From contig OZ242030.1 in NCBI GenBank assembly GCA_965205055.1, positions 1,922,001 to 1,986,000 of the forward strand: a stretch of 64,000 nucleotides of DNA, in the 5' to 3' direction. The stretch comes from CBDBBY01 sp965205055 (lineage in GTDB: Bacteria > Pseudomonadota > Alphaproteobacteria > Rhodobacterales > Rhodobacteraceae). The position numbers and the translations under genes were made by a program. Under the pieces are notes generated by a model. The model made no database searches. It was not told the origin of the DNA and saw only the letters and a program-made list of their open reading frames with translations. Below, in pieces: positions 53,300 to 62,124 of the stretch; within the stretch, counting starts at the first letter, position 1, and every line of letters starts with the position of its first letter.

Positions 53300-54181
53300 A
53301 TGGCGGTGCGGCCCGTCATATCAGGCATTTCAAATCCTGCGGATTTGCAACGCGCCCTGCGCGGGGCTCAATACCTGGCCAATGAGGACCTTGCGACCGC
53401 GTCATATCTTTCGCTGGCGTTGGGCAAGCCGCTGCTGTTGGAGGGCGCGCCGGGAGTCGGCAAGACCGAGGCGGCCAAAGCGATCGGAGCCGCCCTTTCG
53501 CGCCAAGTCGCGCGGCTGCAATGTTTCGAGGGGATCGACGCAAATGCCGCGATCTACGAGTGGAACTATCCGCGCCAGATGCTGGCGATGCGGCAAGCCG
53601 GCAATGACTATGTCAATATTTACGATGACGATTTCCTTCTTGAACGCCCGCTCCTGCGCACATTGCGCAGTCCGACGGAAACGTTGCTGCTGATCGACGA
53701 AATCGACCGGTCCGACCATGAATTCGAAGCATTCCTGCTGGAATTCCTTTCGGACTTCGCGATCTCCATCCCCGAAACCGGCACGGTCCGCGCGACGCGG
53801 CAGCCGGTCGTCGTTCTGACATCGAACCGCACCCGCGAATTGCACGAAGCCCTGCGCCGCCGTTGCGTCTACCATTGGATCGAATACCCGCCGCCTGTTT
53901 TGGAAGCGCAGATCGTGATGGCGCGAGCGACGAGCGTTGCGCAAAGGACCGCGGACGCTGTCGTGGCCGCTGTCGGAAAACTGCGGCGGGAGCCCTTGGC
54001 GAAACCCCCGGGAGTCGCTGAAACGATCGAATGGGCCGAAGCGGCGACGTTGCTCCATTCCCAAGGGAGCGGATGGCCGGAGGCGTTTTTGCGCTCGATC
54101 GGCGTGGCTCTCAAGGACCGCGATGATCTGACCTACATGGAACCGAGGCTTAGCGGCGTCATCCAAGGGCATGCGGCATGA
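53300..54181 (+). CDS. MoxR-type AAA+ ATPase (CoxD-like)
   Basis: A 293-residue AAA+ chaperone. Walker A GAPGVGKT is at residues 49-56, Walker B LLLIDEIDRSD near 130-140, and sensor VLTSNRTRELHEALRRRC follows. CoxD-type MoxR ATPases mature the molybdenum centre of CoxL-type enzymes together with VWA proteins. It overlaps the VWA gene by four bases. Functional link to the hydroxylase is from family knowledge and context. Confidence 0.9.
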   Translation: MAVRPVISGISNPADLQRALRGAQYLANEDLATASYLSLALGKPLLLEGAPGVGKTEAAKAIGAALSRQVARLQCFEGIDANAAIYEWNYPRQMLAMRQAGNDYVNIYDDDFLLERPLLRTLRSPTETLLLIDEIDRSDHEFEAFLLEFLSDFAISIPETGTVRATRQPVVVLTSNRTRELHEALRRRCVYHWIEYPPPVLEAQIVMARATSVAQRTADAVVAAVGKLRREPLAKPPGVAETIEWAEAATLLHSQGSGWPEAFLRSIGVALKDRDDLTYMEPRLSGVIQGHAA

Positions 54182-55278
54182 CCCTTCCCCAAGCCGTTCG
54201 ACCTTTCGTTGAATTCTCCGCGTTGCTTCGCAACCGAGGGTTTTCCATCGCTCCCGATCAGACCATCGGCTTCATCGAAGCGATCAGGCAGCTTGGTCCG
54301 CGAGACATTTCGGACATTCATGCGGCGGGCCGAGCGATGCTGGCGGTCCCGCCGGAGCGAATGCCTGAATACGACGCGCTGTTCCGCGCCTTCTTCATGG
54401 GCCAAGCCGTCGCCGCGCCTGCTGCCGGCGACGCTTCCGACGAGGTTGAAATCCATGAGCCGAAAGGCGGAACGCGCGAAATCGACGCATCCGACGACCT
54501 GAGCGAAGCAGGCAGCGAAGCCGTCGCCGCGGAGAGACTGTCCCGCCGGCAGTTTGCAAGATCCGAGGAAGATGACGCGCTCGCAGGATTTCGAAGAGAT
54601 GCGCCGGAGCGGCTTCCGCGCCGGCGATCGTACCGCCGCTTCGCCGCCAACCGCGGCGACCGCCTGAATATGCGACGCACCCTTCGGGAAGCGGCCCGCT
54701 ACGACGGCGAGGTCATCCGTCTGCACGAAACCCGCAGGAAGACCCGGCAACGGCGCGTCGTGCTGCTGGTGGACGTTTCGGGATCGATGAAGGAGCTGAC
54801 GGACGGCAGCATTCGGTTCGCTCACGCGCTCGTCCGGACGGCTGACTCGGCTGAAGCTTTCACTTTCGGGACTCGCCTGACGCGCATTACGTCCGCGCTG
54901 AGACTCGCGGATGCGGACAGCGCGATGGAGCGCGTCGGCGGGCTGGTCGCTGATTTCGACGGCGGAACCCGAATTGGAGATGCGCTTGATGCCTTCCTGA
55001 GTCTTCCGCGTTTTGCCGGCATCGCGCGCGGCGCCGCTGTCGTGATTCTGTCCGACGGCCTCGAACGCGGCGACCCAGCGGAAATGGTCCTGGCGGTCCA
55101 GCGCCTGTCCCGGCTGGCTTGGCGTCTGGACTGGCTCACGCCGCTTGCCGGAGACCGCGATTACCAGCCGCGCACTGAAGCGCTTCGAGCCGCCCGGCCT
55201 TGGCTCGACAGCTTGTCCGACGGCAGCCGCCTGAGCTCGATCAGCTCCCACGTCCTCAATCTTGCGAGAGCGGCATGA
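54178..55278 (+). CDS. VWA domain protein (CoxE-like)
   Basis: A 366-residue protein. The metal-ion-dependent adhesion site VDVSGSM lies at 198-204, with later FDGGTRIGDAL and VVILSDGLERGDP. The N-terminal third is helical. CoxE proteins work with CoxD in activating molybdenum hydroxylases. Stop overlaps the amidohydrolase ATG. Confidence 0.9.
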   Translation: MTLPQAVRPFVEFSALLRNRGFSIAPDQTIGFIEAIRQLGPRDISDIHAAGRAMLAVPPERMPEYDALFRAFFMGQAVAAPAAGDASDEVEIHEPKGGTREIDASDDLSEAGSEAVAAERLSRRQFARSEEDDALAGFRRDAPERLPRRRSYRRFAANRGDRLNMRRTLREAARYDGEVIRLHETRRKTRQRRVVLLVDVSGSMKELTDGSIRFAHALVRTADSAEAFTFGTRLTRITSALRLADADSAMERVGGLVADFDGGTRIGDALDAFLSLPRFAGIARGAAVVILSDGLERGDPAEMVLAVQRLSRLAWRLDWLTPLAGDRDYQPRTEALRAARPWLDSLSDGSRLSSISSHVLNLARAA

Positions 55279-56150
55279 TCGATGCGCATCACCATATCTG
55301 GCTGAAAAAAGACCTGCCATGGCTGCACGGCGCCGAACGGCCGCGCATTTTCGGGCCGTATGCCGCGATCAGACGCGACTACACGATCGACGAATTCCTG
55401 TCGGACGTCGGAAACGCCGGAATCAAGAAATCCGTCTACGTGCAGGCGAACTGGGCGCCCGACCGGTTTGCGGACGAAGCCGCATGGGTCCAATCGGTCG
55501 CCGACGCGAAGGGATGGCCGCACGCCATCGTCGGGTTTGCGGACTTCACCGCCGAGGATGTCCGGCCGCAGCTGGAAAAGTTGAAGGACTTCCCGCTCAT
55601 GCGCGGCATCCGCCAGCAATTCCACTGGCACGAAAACCCTGCGTATCGGTTTGCCGCGCGCCCCGATTTGCCCGCCGAACCGGCGGTGAAGCGCAACATC
55701 GCCAAACTGGCCGACTTCGGCTGGAGTTTCGACCTGCAGGTCTTTCCCAACCAAATGGCGAGCGCCGCGGATTTGGCCGGCGAATGCCCTGATGTCACAT
55801 TCATCCTGCAGCACGCCGGAATGCTGGAAGACACATCGAACGAGGGTTGGAAATCCTGGCGCGAGGGCATGCTGCTTCTGGCGGGCTGCAAGAATGTTGT
55901 CGCCAAGCTTTCGGCCTTGGGCACGTTCATTCGCAGGAACGACGCGGATTTCATCCGGCGGACGACCGCCGAAACAGTCCGGATATTCGGCGCGGACCGA
56001 TGCATGTTCGGTTCCAACTTTCCGATCGAAAAGCTGTGGACCAGCTATCCGGAATTGATTGCATCCTTTCGCGAAGCGACAGAGAACCTGAGCAAAACCG
56101 AGATACGGTCGATTTTCAACGACACGGCGGCGCGCACGTATCGAATCTAG
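55275..56150 (+). CDS. amidohydrolase-2 family hydrolase (PDC-lactonase-like)
   Basis: A 291-residue TIM-barrel hydrolase: IDAHHHIW at residues 2-9 carries the metal HxH, with VYVQANWAPDRFADEA, LMRGIRQQFHWHE, VTFILQHAGM and CMFGSNFPIEKLW (late metal aspartate replaced by N in SNFP). The family includes 2-pyrone-4,6-dicarboxylate lactonase and fuconolactonase. ATG at 55275 overlaps the VWA stop. It probably opens a lactone or amide ring formed after hydroxylation; substrate unknown. Confidence 0.82.
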   Translation: MIDAHHHIWLKKDLPWLHGAERPRIFGPYAAIRRDYTIDEFLSDVGNAGIKKSVYVQANWAPDRFADEAAWVQSVADAKGWPHAIVGFADFTAEDVRPQLEKLKDFPLMRGIRQQFHWHENPAYRFAARPDLPAEPAVKRNIAKLADFGWSFDLQVFPNQMASAADLAGECPDVTFILQHAGMLEDTSNEGWKSWREGMLLLAGCKNVVAKLSALGTFIRRNDADFIRRTTAETVRIFGADRCMFGSNFPIEKLWTSYPELIASFREATENLSKTEIRSIFNDTAARTYRI

Positions 56151-56191
56151 AGCATGCGGGCGTCGGCCCGCGTTCACAGGGAGACCGGCAA

Positions 56192-57040
56192 ATGGCACTT
56201 CAGATTCACATTCTCGACTACGGCGATATCGAGCTGGAGACCTCGTTTCTCGTGCTGGGCCACGATTGCGGCCGGATGCGTCGGGTGCCTGTTTACGGAT
56301 TCCTGATAACGGGAGGCGAATATCCTGTCCTTGTCGATACCGGATACCGCGACAACGCCATCATGGAGTCGCTCGGAATGCGAGGGCTCCAGCACCATGG
56401 CAGCATGATCGAAAACCAGTTGGCCAACCATGGGCTGAAGCTGGGGGACATCCGCTACATCATGCACACGCATCTGCACATCGATCATGCCGGCAAGGAC
56501 GATCACTTCCCGATGAATACCACCGTCGTCATCAACCGGCGCGAGATGGAATTTTCGGTATCCGGCATCATGTATCCGCAGTATCCAAAGCCCGACATCC
56601 TCCATCTGGTCGAGCGCATCTACGAACCTCAGGCCATGCGGTTTCTCGATCTGGAAATTACAGGCGCCGAAGGGATCATTCCCGGCGTCTGGTGCGAACC
56701 GGCAGGCGCGCATACCGAAGGCTCGATGAACGTCATTGTCGAAACCGCTGAGGGGCTGGCCTGCATCTGCGGGGACGTCATCTACGACATCAACGACCAA
56801 GTCGTGAATCAGTTGCGAATCAACAACCACATGGAGCCGCAGGTAACCGGAAACCACTCGGGGTCGAAGCGCAGCGAGAAGGCGGCGATCAAAAAGCTTC
56901 TGAACCGCTTCACATTCCTTCTGCCTGTGCACGACCGCCCGGCGAAGATTCAGAACCAGAAAGTTGTCGGGCGACTGGGCATGTCCGTGCCTGGTCCGAT
57001 TACCGAGTCCCTGCCCTCCCGCCAATGGTTTCCGGCATGA
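56192..57040 (+). CDS. metallo-beta-lactamase-fold hydrolase (N-acyl-homoserine-lactonase-like)
   Basis: A 282-residue protein with the dinuclear zinc motif THLHIDHAG (HxHxDH) near residue 93, then PGVWCEPAGAHTEGSM and a later aspartate in CGDVIYD. Overall pattern is that of AiiA-type lactonases. ATG at 56192 has GGGAG eight bases upstream. In this operon a pathway lactone or cyclic amide is a more likely substrate than a quorum signal, but quorum quenching cannot be excluded. Confidence 0.82.
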   Translation: MALQIHILDYGDIELETSFLVLGHDCGRMRRVPVYGFLITGGEYPVLVDTGYRDNAIMESLGMRGLQHHGSMIENQLANHGLKLGDIRYIMHTHLHIDHAGKDDHFPMNTTVVINRREMEFSVSGIMYPQYPKPDILHLVERIYEPQAMRFLDLEITGAEGIIPGVWCEPAGAHTEGSMNVIVETAEGLACICGDVIYDINDQVVNQLRINNHMEPQVTGNHSGSKRSEKAAIKKLLNRFTFLLPVHDRPAKIQNQKVVGRLGMSVPGPITESLPSRQWFPA

Positions 57041-57089
57041 CTCGGGCGGAAGCAATCGGTCAAGTCGAACAAACCGAAGGAAAACCAAC

Positions 57090-58649
57090 ATGGCCCATAT
57101 AGCCATCGACAGTCGATTCAATGAAATTATTGACGTGAACTCGTCGGCCAAGCGGCTCGGGTCCGGGTTCACGTTCACCGAAGGCCCGATCTGGCACCCG
57201 ACAGAAAATCATCTGCTGTTCTCAGACATGCCTGCCGATGTTCGGCGCAAATGGACACCCGACGGCAATGTCGTCGAGGTCATGCGCCCGTCCAACAAAG
57301 GCAACGGCATGACCTACGACGCGGACCTCAACCTTCTCGTCTGTGAACACGCGACCAGCTCGGTGGCGCGATTTCGCCCGAACGGGACACGCGAAGTGCT
57401 TGCGAGTCATTTCGAGGGCAAAGAGCTGAACTCGCCGAACGACATCGTCGTACGTTCGGACGGCAGGATATACTTCACGGATCCCACCTACGGGCGAATG
57501 CCCGGATTTGGGGTTGAACGTCCGCTTCAGCAAGCGTTTCGCGGCGTCTACATGCTGCGCCCCGGCCACACGCCCGGCGACGAAGCGGTCCTGGTCAGCG
57601 ACCGATACACATTCACCCAGCCAAACGGCCTCTGCTTTTCGCCTTGCGAGAAGTGGTTGTGGGTCAATGATACCGAGCAAGCAAACATCCGAATGTTCGA
57701 AGTCGGACCGGACGGGCAGTTGATCAAAGGCCGGGTCTTTGCAGGCGGCATTCAGGAATCCGCGCGGGAAGGCGTTCCCGACGGCATGAAGGCGGACAAG
57801 GACGGCAACATCTACGTCACCGCGCCCGGCGGCGTCTGGGCGTACGATTTCAACGGCATCAAGCTTGGCGAAATCGAGATTCCGGAGAAGGCGGCGAATC
57901 TTCATTGGGGCGGCGACGATTGGGACACGCTGTTCGTTTGCGCGACGACCGGCCTTTACTCTGTCAAGACCGGAACGCGCGGCAGAGAAGAGCCCTTCAT
58001 GCGCGGATCTCCGGCACGTCGGACTTCGGCCACGACATCGAACGGACTTCAAATAAACCCCGGACGCACAGCCCTGATCATCCAGGACATGCAGAACGAC
58101 GTGATCTCCGAGGGCGGCGCGTTCGCGTCAAGCGGCTCTCCGGCGCATGCGCGGTCCCAAAATGTCGCCGAGAATTCCCGGCGGCTTGCCGAAGCCTGTC
58201 GGCGGGCGGGTGTCACTGTTATTCATGTCTGGTTCGTCTGCGAGCCCGGGCACCCGTCCCTGCCCCAGAATTGCGGGCTTTATCGGGGCGTGGTCGAAGC
58301 CAATGCCCTCGTGCGCGGAACGTGGGGCGCGGCGCCGGTCGACGGACTGAAACCGCAAGGCAGCGATCTTGTTGTCGAAAAGATGAGCATGTCCGCTTGG
58401 CCGTCTTCAAGGCTGGAGAGCTATCTGGCCGGAAGCGGGATCGACACCATAATCAACACGGGCGCCTGGACGAACATGAGTGTCGAGCACACTGCCCGGA
58501 CGGCGGCCGACAAGGGATATCGCGTCATTGTGCCTGAAGACGCCTGCTCGACGATGAACTCGGACTGGCACAACGCGTCGATCCAATACGCCATGGCGAA
58601 TGTGTCGGAGATAACGAATGTCGAGCGGATTATCGCGGATCTGGCTTGA
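57090..58649 (+). CDS. fusion: SMP-30/gluconolactonase + isochorismatase-like hydrolase
   Basis: A 519-residue fusion. Residues ~20-300 are a beta-propeller of the SMP-30/gluconolactonase family: FTFTEGPIWHPTENHLLFSD (metal Glu), LNSPNDIVVRSDGRIYFTDP (metal Asn) and VPDGMKADKDGNIYVT (metal Asp). Residues ~328-519 are an isochorismatase fold: ALIIQDMQND (catalytic Asp), LVVEKMSMSAW (Lys) and TGAWTNMSVEHTARTA. In the last motif the usual nucleophilic cysteine (TNxCVE) is serine. So the second domain may be altered or inactive. ATG at 57090 follows AAGGA. Likely lactone opening plus amide or enol-ether hydrolysis at the end of the pathway. Confidence 0.88.
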   Translation: MAHIAIDSRFNEIIDVNSSAKRLGSGFTFTEGPIWHPTENHLLFSDMPADVRRKWTPDGNVVEVMRPSNKGNGMTYDADLNLLVCEHATSSVARFRPNGTREVLASHFEGKELNSPNDIVVRSDGRIYFTDPTYGRMPGFGVERPLQQAFRGVYMLRPGHTPGDEAVLVSDRYTFTQPNGLCFSPCEKWLWVNDTEQANIRMFEVGPDGQLIKGRVFAGGIQESAREGVPDGMKADKDGNIYVTAPGGVWAYDFNGIKLGEIEIPEKAANLHWGGDDWDTLFVCATTGLYSVKTGTRGREEPFMRGSPARRTSATTSNGLQINPGRTALIIQDMQNDVISEGGAFASSGSPAHARSQNVAENSRRLAEACRRAGVTVIHVWFVCEPGHPSLPQNCGLYRGVVEANALVRGTWGAAPVDGLKPQGSDLVVEKMSMSAWPSSRLESYLAGSGIDTIINTGAWTNMSVEHTARTAADKGYRVIVPEDACSTMNSDWHNASIQYAMANVSEITNVERIIADLA

Positions 58650-58776
58650 TCTTCGCAAACGGAAGGGCATCCATGCGGCGGCGTCCAAAATATGAAATTC
58701 GAATGCGCGGGTTTGAATTCGCAGTCGGGAAAATCGACGTCAGGATTCAAAGCCGTTCGGCGCGGAGGCTGGCTCC

Positions 58777-59292
58777 ATGAGCGGTGAAATCGAAAAAGTC
58801 TTCCGGCAAGGCGTCCACGCGATACGTTGGCTGCTGGCTCCAATGTACCTCGGGTTGGCGCTTCTTCTGATCGTTGTTTTGGTTCAGTTCGTGAGGGACT
58901 TTTTCCGCGCCCTGCCGGAGTTGTTCCAGATCACTGCGGTTGAAACCCTTCCATCGTTGCTGTCCTTGGCATTGGTGCTGCTTGCGGCCAATGCGGTGCT
59001 GACCATCCTTCAGACCGGCTATCAGCTGTTCGCTCCGGGACTCAGCAGCGATACCGAGCCGGAAGCCAGCCGAGGCCGTATCGATTTTTCCAAGCTGGCC
59101 CGAAATTTCCTGGCCATGTCGGTGGCCGTTTCGCTGTTGCTGGTATTTCGGGAGCTGTTGGTCATCGCAAACCAAGGAGCGGAACCGCGAACTCAGCATC
59201 TTTGGTCGCTGGCGGCCATCCTCGGAGTTTTCGTCGGCACCGCGCTGGTACTTGCGGTCGCCGAATGGTTCAGCAGACTTGCAAGGAAATAG
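58777..59292 (+). CDS. UPF0114 (YqhA) family membrane protein
   Basis: A 171-residue inner-membrane protein with four hydrophobic segments: RWLLAPMYLGLALLLIVVLV, a second near 60-80, FLAMSVAVSLLLVF, and a C-terminal helix. RWLLAPMYLGL and the FSKLARNFLAMS linker match UPF0114/YqhA. No known function. It is 127 bases after the operon and may be transcribed separately. Confidence 0.85.
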   Translation: MSGEIEKVFRQGVHAIRWLLAPMYLGLALLLIVVLVQFVRDFFRALPELFQITAVETLPSLLSLALVLLAANAVLTILQTGYQLFAPGLSSDTEPEASRGRIDFSKLARNFLAMSVAVSLLLVFRELLVIANQGAEPRTQHLWSLAAILGVFVGTALVLAVAEWFSRLARK

Positions 59293-59515
59293 TCGAGCCA
59301 GAGCTCGGTCCGCCGCGGTCAAACCGGCAGAGCTGCATTCGGGCTGAGCTTCATCAGTTCAGCGCCACGAAAACCATCGTCGTGTCACCGACATTTTCCA
59401 GATCGTATTGCGTCCGAAGATCGGACAAGGAATTTCCTCGGCCACAGAGCGACGTCAGGTAAGCACTCGCTTGCATTGCCGGCTGCGATCATTGGCGAAC
59501 ATCCGGCAATGGCGC

Positions 59516-61435
59516 CTACCGCACGCCCATCTCATGGAGAAATTGAGATTGCGCCTTCGAGTATCCGCAGTAATTCTTTGCACGAGTAAGGGTCAGCGTC
59601 CGCTCAGACCGGGTGATAGCCGCGAAACAGGCCCGGCGCTCCTCCTCCACATCCGAGCTCCCGGCACCCTTGCGCAGCGCCCGGACCGACGGAAACACTC
59701 CTTGCGCCATGCCGATCAGATAGACATGCTTGAAATCAAGTCCTTTCAATCCATTGACGGGTATGCAGCGCACTGCGTCCGGTTTCGGGCGAGGCGGCTT
59801 CGAAATCAGATGCATCTGCTGAAGGTAGACGTTCAGGGTCATCCTGCCGGAACCATGCTTGCGGCCCATGTCGCGGTGCAATGCTCGCCAAGTCTCCAGC
59901 TCAGCGGCGAGTTCCAGGTCGAACTTGGCTTCTGGCTCATCCTTTGTGCTCTGCTCGCTATTCTCGCTCCACGATTCCCATCCGCCTTCCAGAAACCAGT
60001 CAATGATCTCCGGAAACGCAAGGGCATCCACCAGATCTGATCGAATCCTGTCCACCGCCACCCTGAACCGGCCGGATGCGGTCGCCGTCGCCGCATCCAC
60101 CCAAGCGCGCAGGAAGTCGCCGCCCGAAAGCGCCGCCGTCGCCGCAACGGCATCCGCTTCAAGGGTTCGGGCAGACAGTTCCTTCCACGCCACGCAGAGT
60201 CTACGCAGAATTTCGCGATCATGTCTCGCATTCGCCATGCGCAACGCTTCGACCAAGACTCTGAGTGCCGGAGATTCGAAATCGGTTTTCCGCTGCACCA
60301 GGCTTGCTTCGAATCCTGCATCCGTCAGACCGGAGACCGCACATTCGAGCAACTTTGCGGTTCGTCCCAACACGGCGCAGTCGGCAGCATCCAGCCCTCT
60401 GCCTTGGATGTCTCTCGGCATGAAGGCTGCTTCTTGCTCCGGCGATTCAAAGGTTCTGCACCGGAAAACATTGTTGTCGCGGTGCTCCGCCACGAGTGAA
60501 GCCTCCAAGGCAAGCCCTTTCGGCGCTCGGCCGACGTTGTGTGCAATCAACCGGTTTGCAAATGCCGTGATTGACGTCGGACACCGATAATTCTGGGGGA
60601 ATTGAACGACGTCCATATCGTAATCCTGCCGCAGCTTCGCGAGCCGTTCGGGGTTTGCGCCGTTCCATTGGTGGATGATCCGCTCGTCGTCTCCGACCAC
60701 GAACAGATCGTGGCGTCTATCCGGTACGATTAGCCGAAGGAAGTCGTACTGAGCGTTGCTGGCGTCGTGAAACTCGTCAACGCATACGTGGGTCCAGCCG
60801 AGGCGCACTAGGCGAGCGACCCCGGGCTTCTCTTTCAGAAGACGGCAGGCGAAGTGCGGCAGGCTGCTGAAGTCGAGGCAATTCTCGCAGACGAGAGCTT
60901 CACAGTAACTCCGATGAAGAGTCGATGCCCAAGTAGGAAGGCGTGCCAGCGCGGCAGCCTTACCTCCGCCGTTGTAGGATTCCGCAAACAGACGATCGAC
61001 GAACCGGAGGAGGTTCCGCCGGTCCGCTGGCAGCGGACCGCCTTCGTCAGACAGCTCGGCCACAACGTTTTCGAGGATGGCGATACGGTCCTCATCGTGT
61101 ATGAGAAGGCTGAAATTGGGGCGCAAGCCAAGATGGCTGCTGTGCTGGCGGAGAATGTCGACAGCGAATGAACGGAAGGTGCGCAGGCGGGCTCGGTCCG
61201 CCCGTTGACCCGTCAGCCGATTGACCCGCTCTTGCAGGTTTGCGACGGCTCTGTCCGAACAGGTCAGCGCAAGCACCCACGCGTCAGCGTCTTCCTTGAG
61301 TATCCGGGCAACCCGGTGGGCAAGCACCCAGGTTTTGCCGGAGCCTGGCCCCGACAAAACGAGAAGCGGTCCGCAGTTCCATGACACGGCCTTGCGCTGA
61401 TTCTCGTTATAGGTTTCGACAGCGGGCGACATCAT
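59516..61435 (-). CDS. UvrD/PcrA-like helicase, GajB-type (Gabija defence)
   Basis: A 639-residue superfamily 1 helicase. Motif I GPGSGKT at 29-35, motif II VDEFHD, motif III GDDERIIHQWNGANPE, motif IV QNYRCPTS, motif V GLKGLDFKHVYLIG, motif VI EERRACFAAITRSE. ATG at 61435 overlaps the stop of a GajA-type OLD nuclease fragment as ATGA, the gene order of Gabija systems. In Gabija the helicase cooperates with the GajA nuclease against phage DNA. The helicase is intact; its partner is broken. It is longer than the ~490 residues of the Bacillus GajB. Confidence 0.82.
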   Translation of the reverse strand: MMSPAVETYNENQRKAVSWNCGPLLVLSGPGSGKTWVLAHRVARILKEDADAWVLALTCSDRAVANLQERVNRLTGQRADRARLRTFRSFAVDILRQHSSHLGLRPNFSLLIHDEDRIAILENVVAELSDEGGPLPADRRNLLRFVDRLFAESYNGGGKAAALARLPTWASTLHRSYCEALVCENCLDFSSLPHFACRLLKEKPGVARLVRLGWTHVCVDEFHDASNAQYDFLRLIVPDRRHDLFVVGDDERIIHQWNGANPERLAKLRQDYDMDVVQFPQNYRCPTSITAFANRLIAHNVGRAPKGLALEASLVAEHRDNNVFRCRTFESPEQEAAFMPRDIQGRGLDAADCAVLGRTAKLLECAVSGLTDAGFEASLVQRKTDFESPALRVLVEALRMANARHDREILRRLCVAWKELSARTLEADAVAATAALSGGDFLRAWVDAATATASGRFRVAVDRIRSDLVDALAFPEIIDWFLEGGWESWSENSEQSTKDEPEAKFDLELAAELETWRALHRDMGRKHGSGRMTLNVYLQQMHLISKPPRPKPDAVRCIPVNGLKGLDFKHVYLIGMAQGVFPSVRALRKGAGSSDVEEERRACFAAITRSERTLTLTRAKNYCGYSKAQSQFLHEMGVR

Positions 61436-61970
61436 GCCCCTCGCGCAAGCGATACGACCTTGCACAGCATGCCGCGGATCTCCAATGTGATCTGGTCCTC
61501 TCCTTGTGTTTCCATCTTGGTCACCACGGCCGCCGCGCGTACCTTGCGATTGGACGGAAAATTCTTGGCATATTCGGTCCAATAGCTTGGTTGGTCCGGC
61601 TCGCTCTCGATCCTGTTCTTATTCTGAAGCGGCATTAGCTCATCGTAGACTTCTTCGTACCCGTTGCTCATAAGATTGACTTCAATGTTCTCCTAAAGGA
61701 AGCCGATTCGATCCTCTTCATCAGCCGTGCCCAAGTTCTTCCTCAGCTTGATTTTGGTTTGATTCCCGCCGTCATCGTTGTCTCCCACGCAGTAGCAGAC
61801 GATGTCCAGCGCATGTGCGATCTTCGCCAACAGGCCTGCGTCCGATTGGCTGAATCGACCATCATGATGCTTTCCTGACGCAGATCGATTTCACCGCTCG
61901 GGCGACGGGAAAGATCCAACATTTTGCTTTCGCCCTCGACGAACGGCCAGCCGCCTGATCTGATGGATTT
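61432..61970 (-). pseudogene. GajA-type OLD-family nuclease, TOPRIM C-terminal remnant
   Basis: The minus strand has FVEGESKMLDL (TOPRIM glutamate motif) and IMMVDS in one frame near 61960-61860. The next frame reads SDAGLLAKIAHALDIVCYC, VGDNDDGG, a TAG at 61693-61695, then NIEVNLMSNGYEEVYDEL, RKVRAAAVVTKM and EIRGMLCKVVSLARG. These are the end of OLD/GajA TOPRIM domains. The whole N-terminal ATPase is missing, a frameshift lies near 61865 and a nonsense codon follows. A 79-residue open frame (61671-61432) remains but would encode only the tail. Confidence 0.65.
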
Positions 61971-62124
61971 CGGTTTTTGCGAGAAGTTCGCTGCCGCGGG
62001 TGGAGATCGGTTTTCGACCGCTGAAATTCGCGCGGACCCGCAATGCCGGACTTTGCGGGTTGCCGGTGTGTCGTACCGGCAATAGACTGTTGGAATTGGA
62101 TATCCATTGGCGAGGAGCAGATCT

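Noticed and set aside
49156..55278. Carbon monoxide dehydrogenase (coxMSLDE)
   Set aside because: The large subunit has AMRGFG instead of the AYxCSFR active-site loop of form I CO dehydrogenase, so another hydroxylase is more likely.
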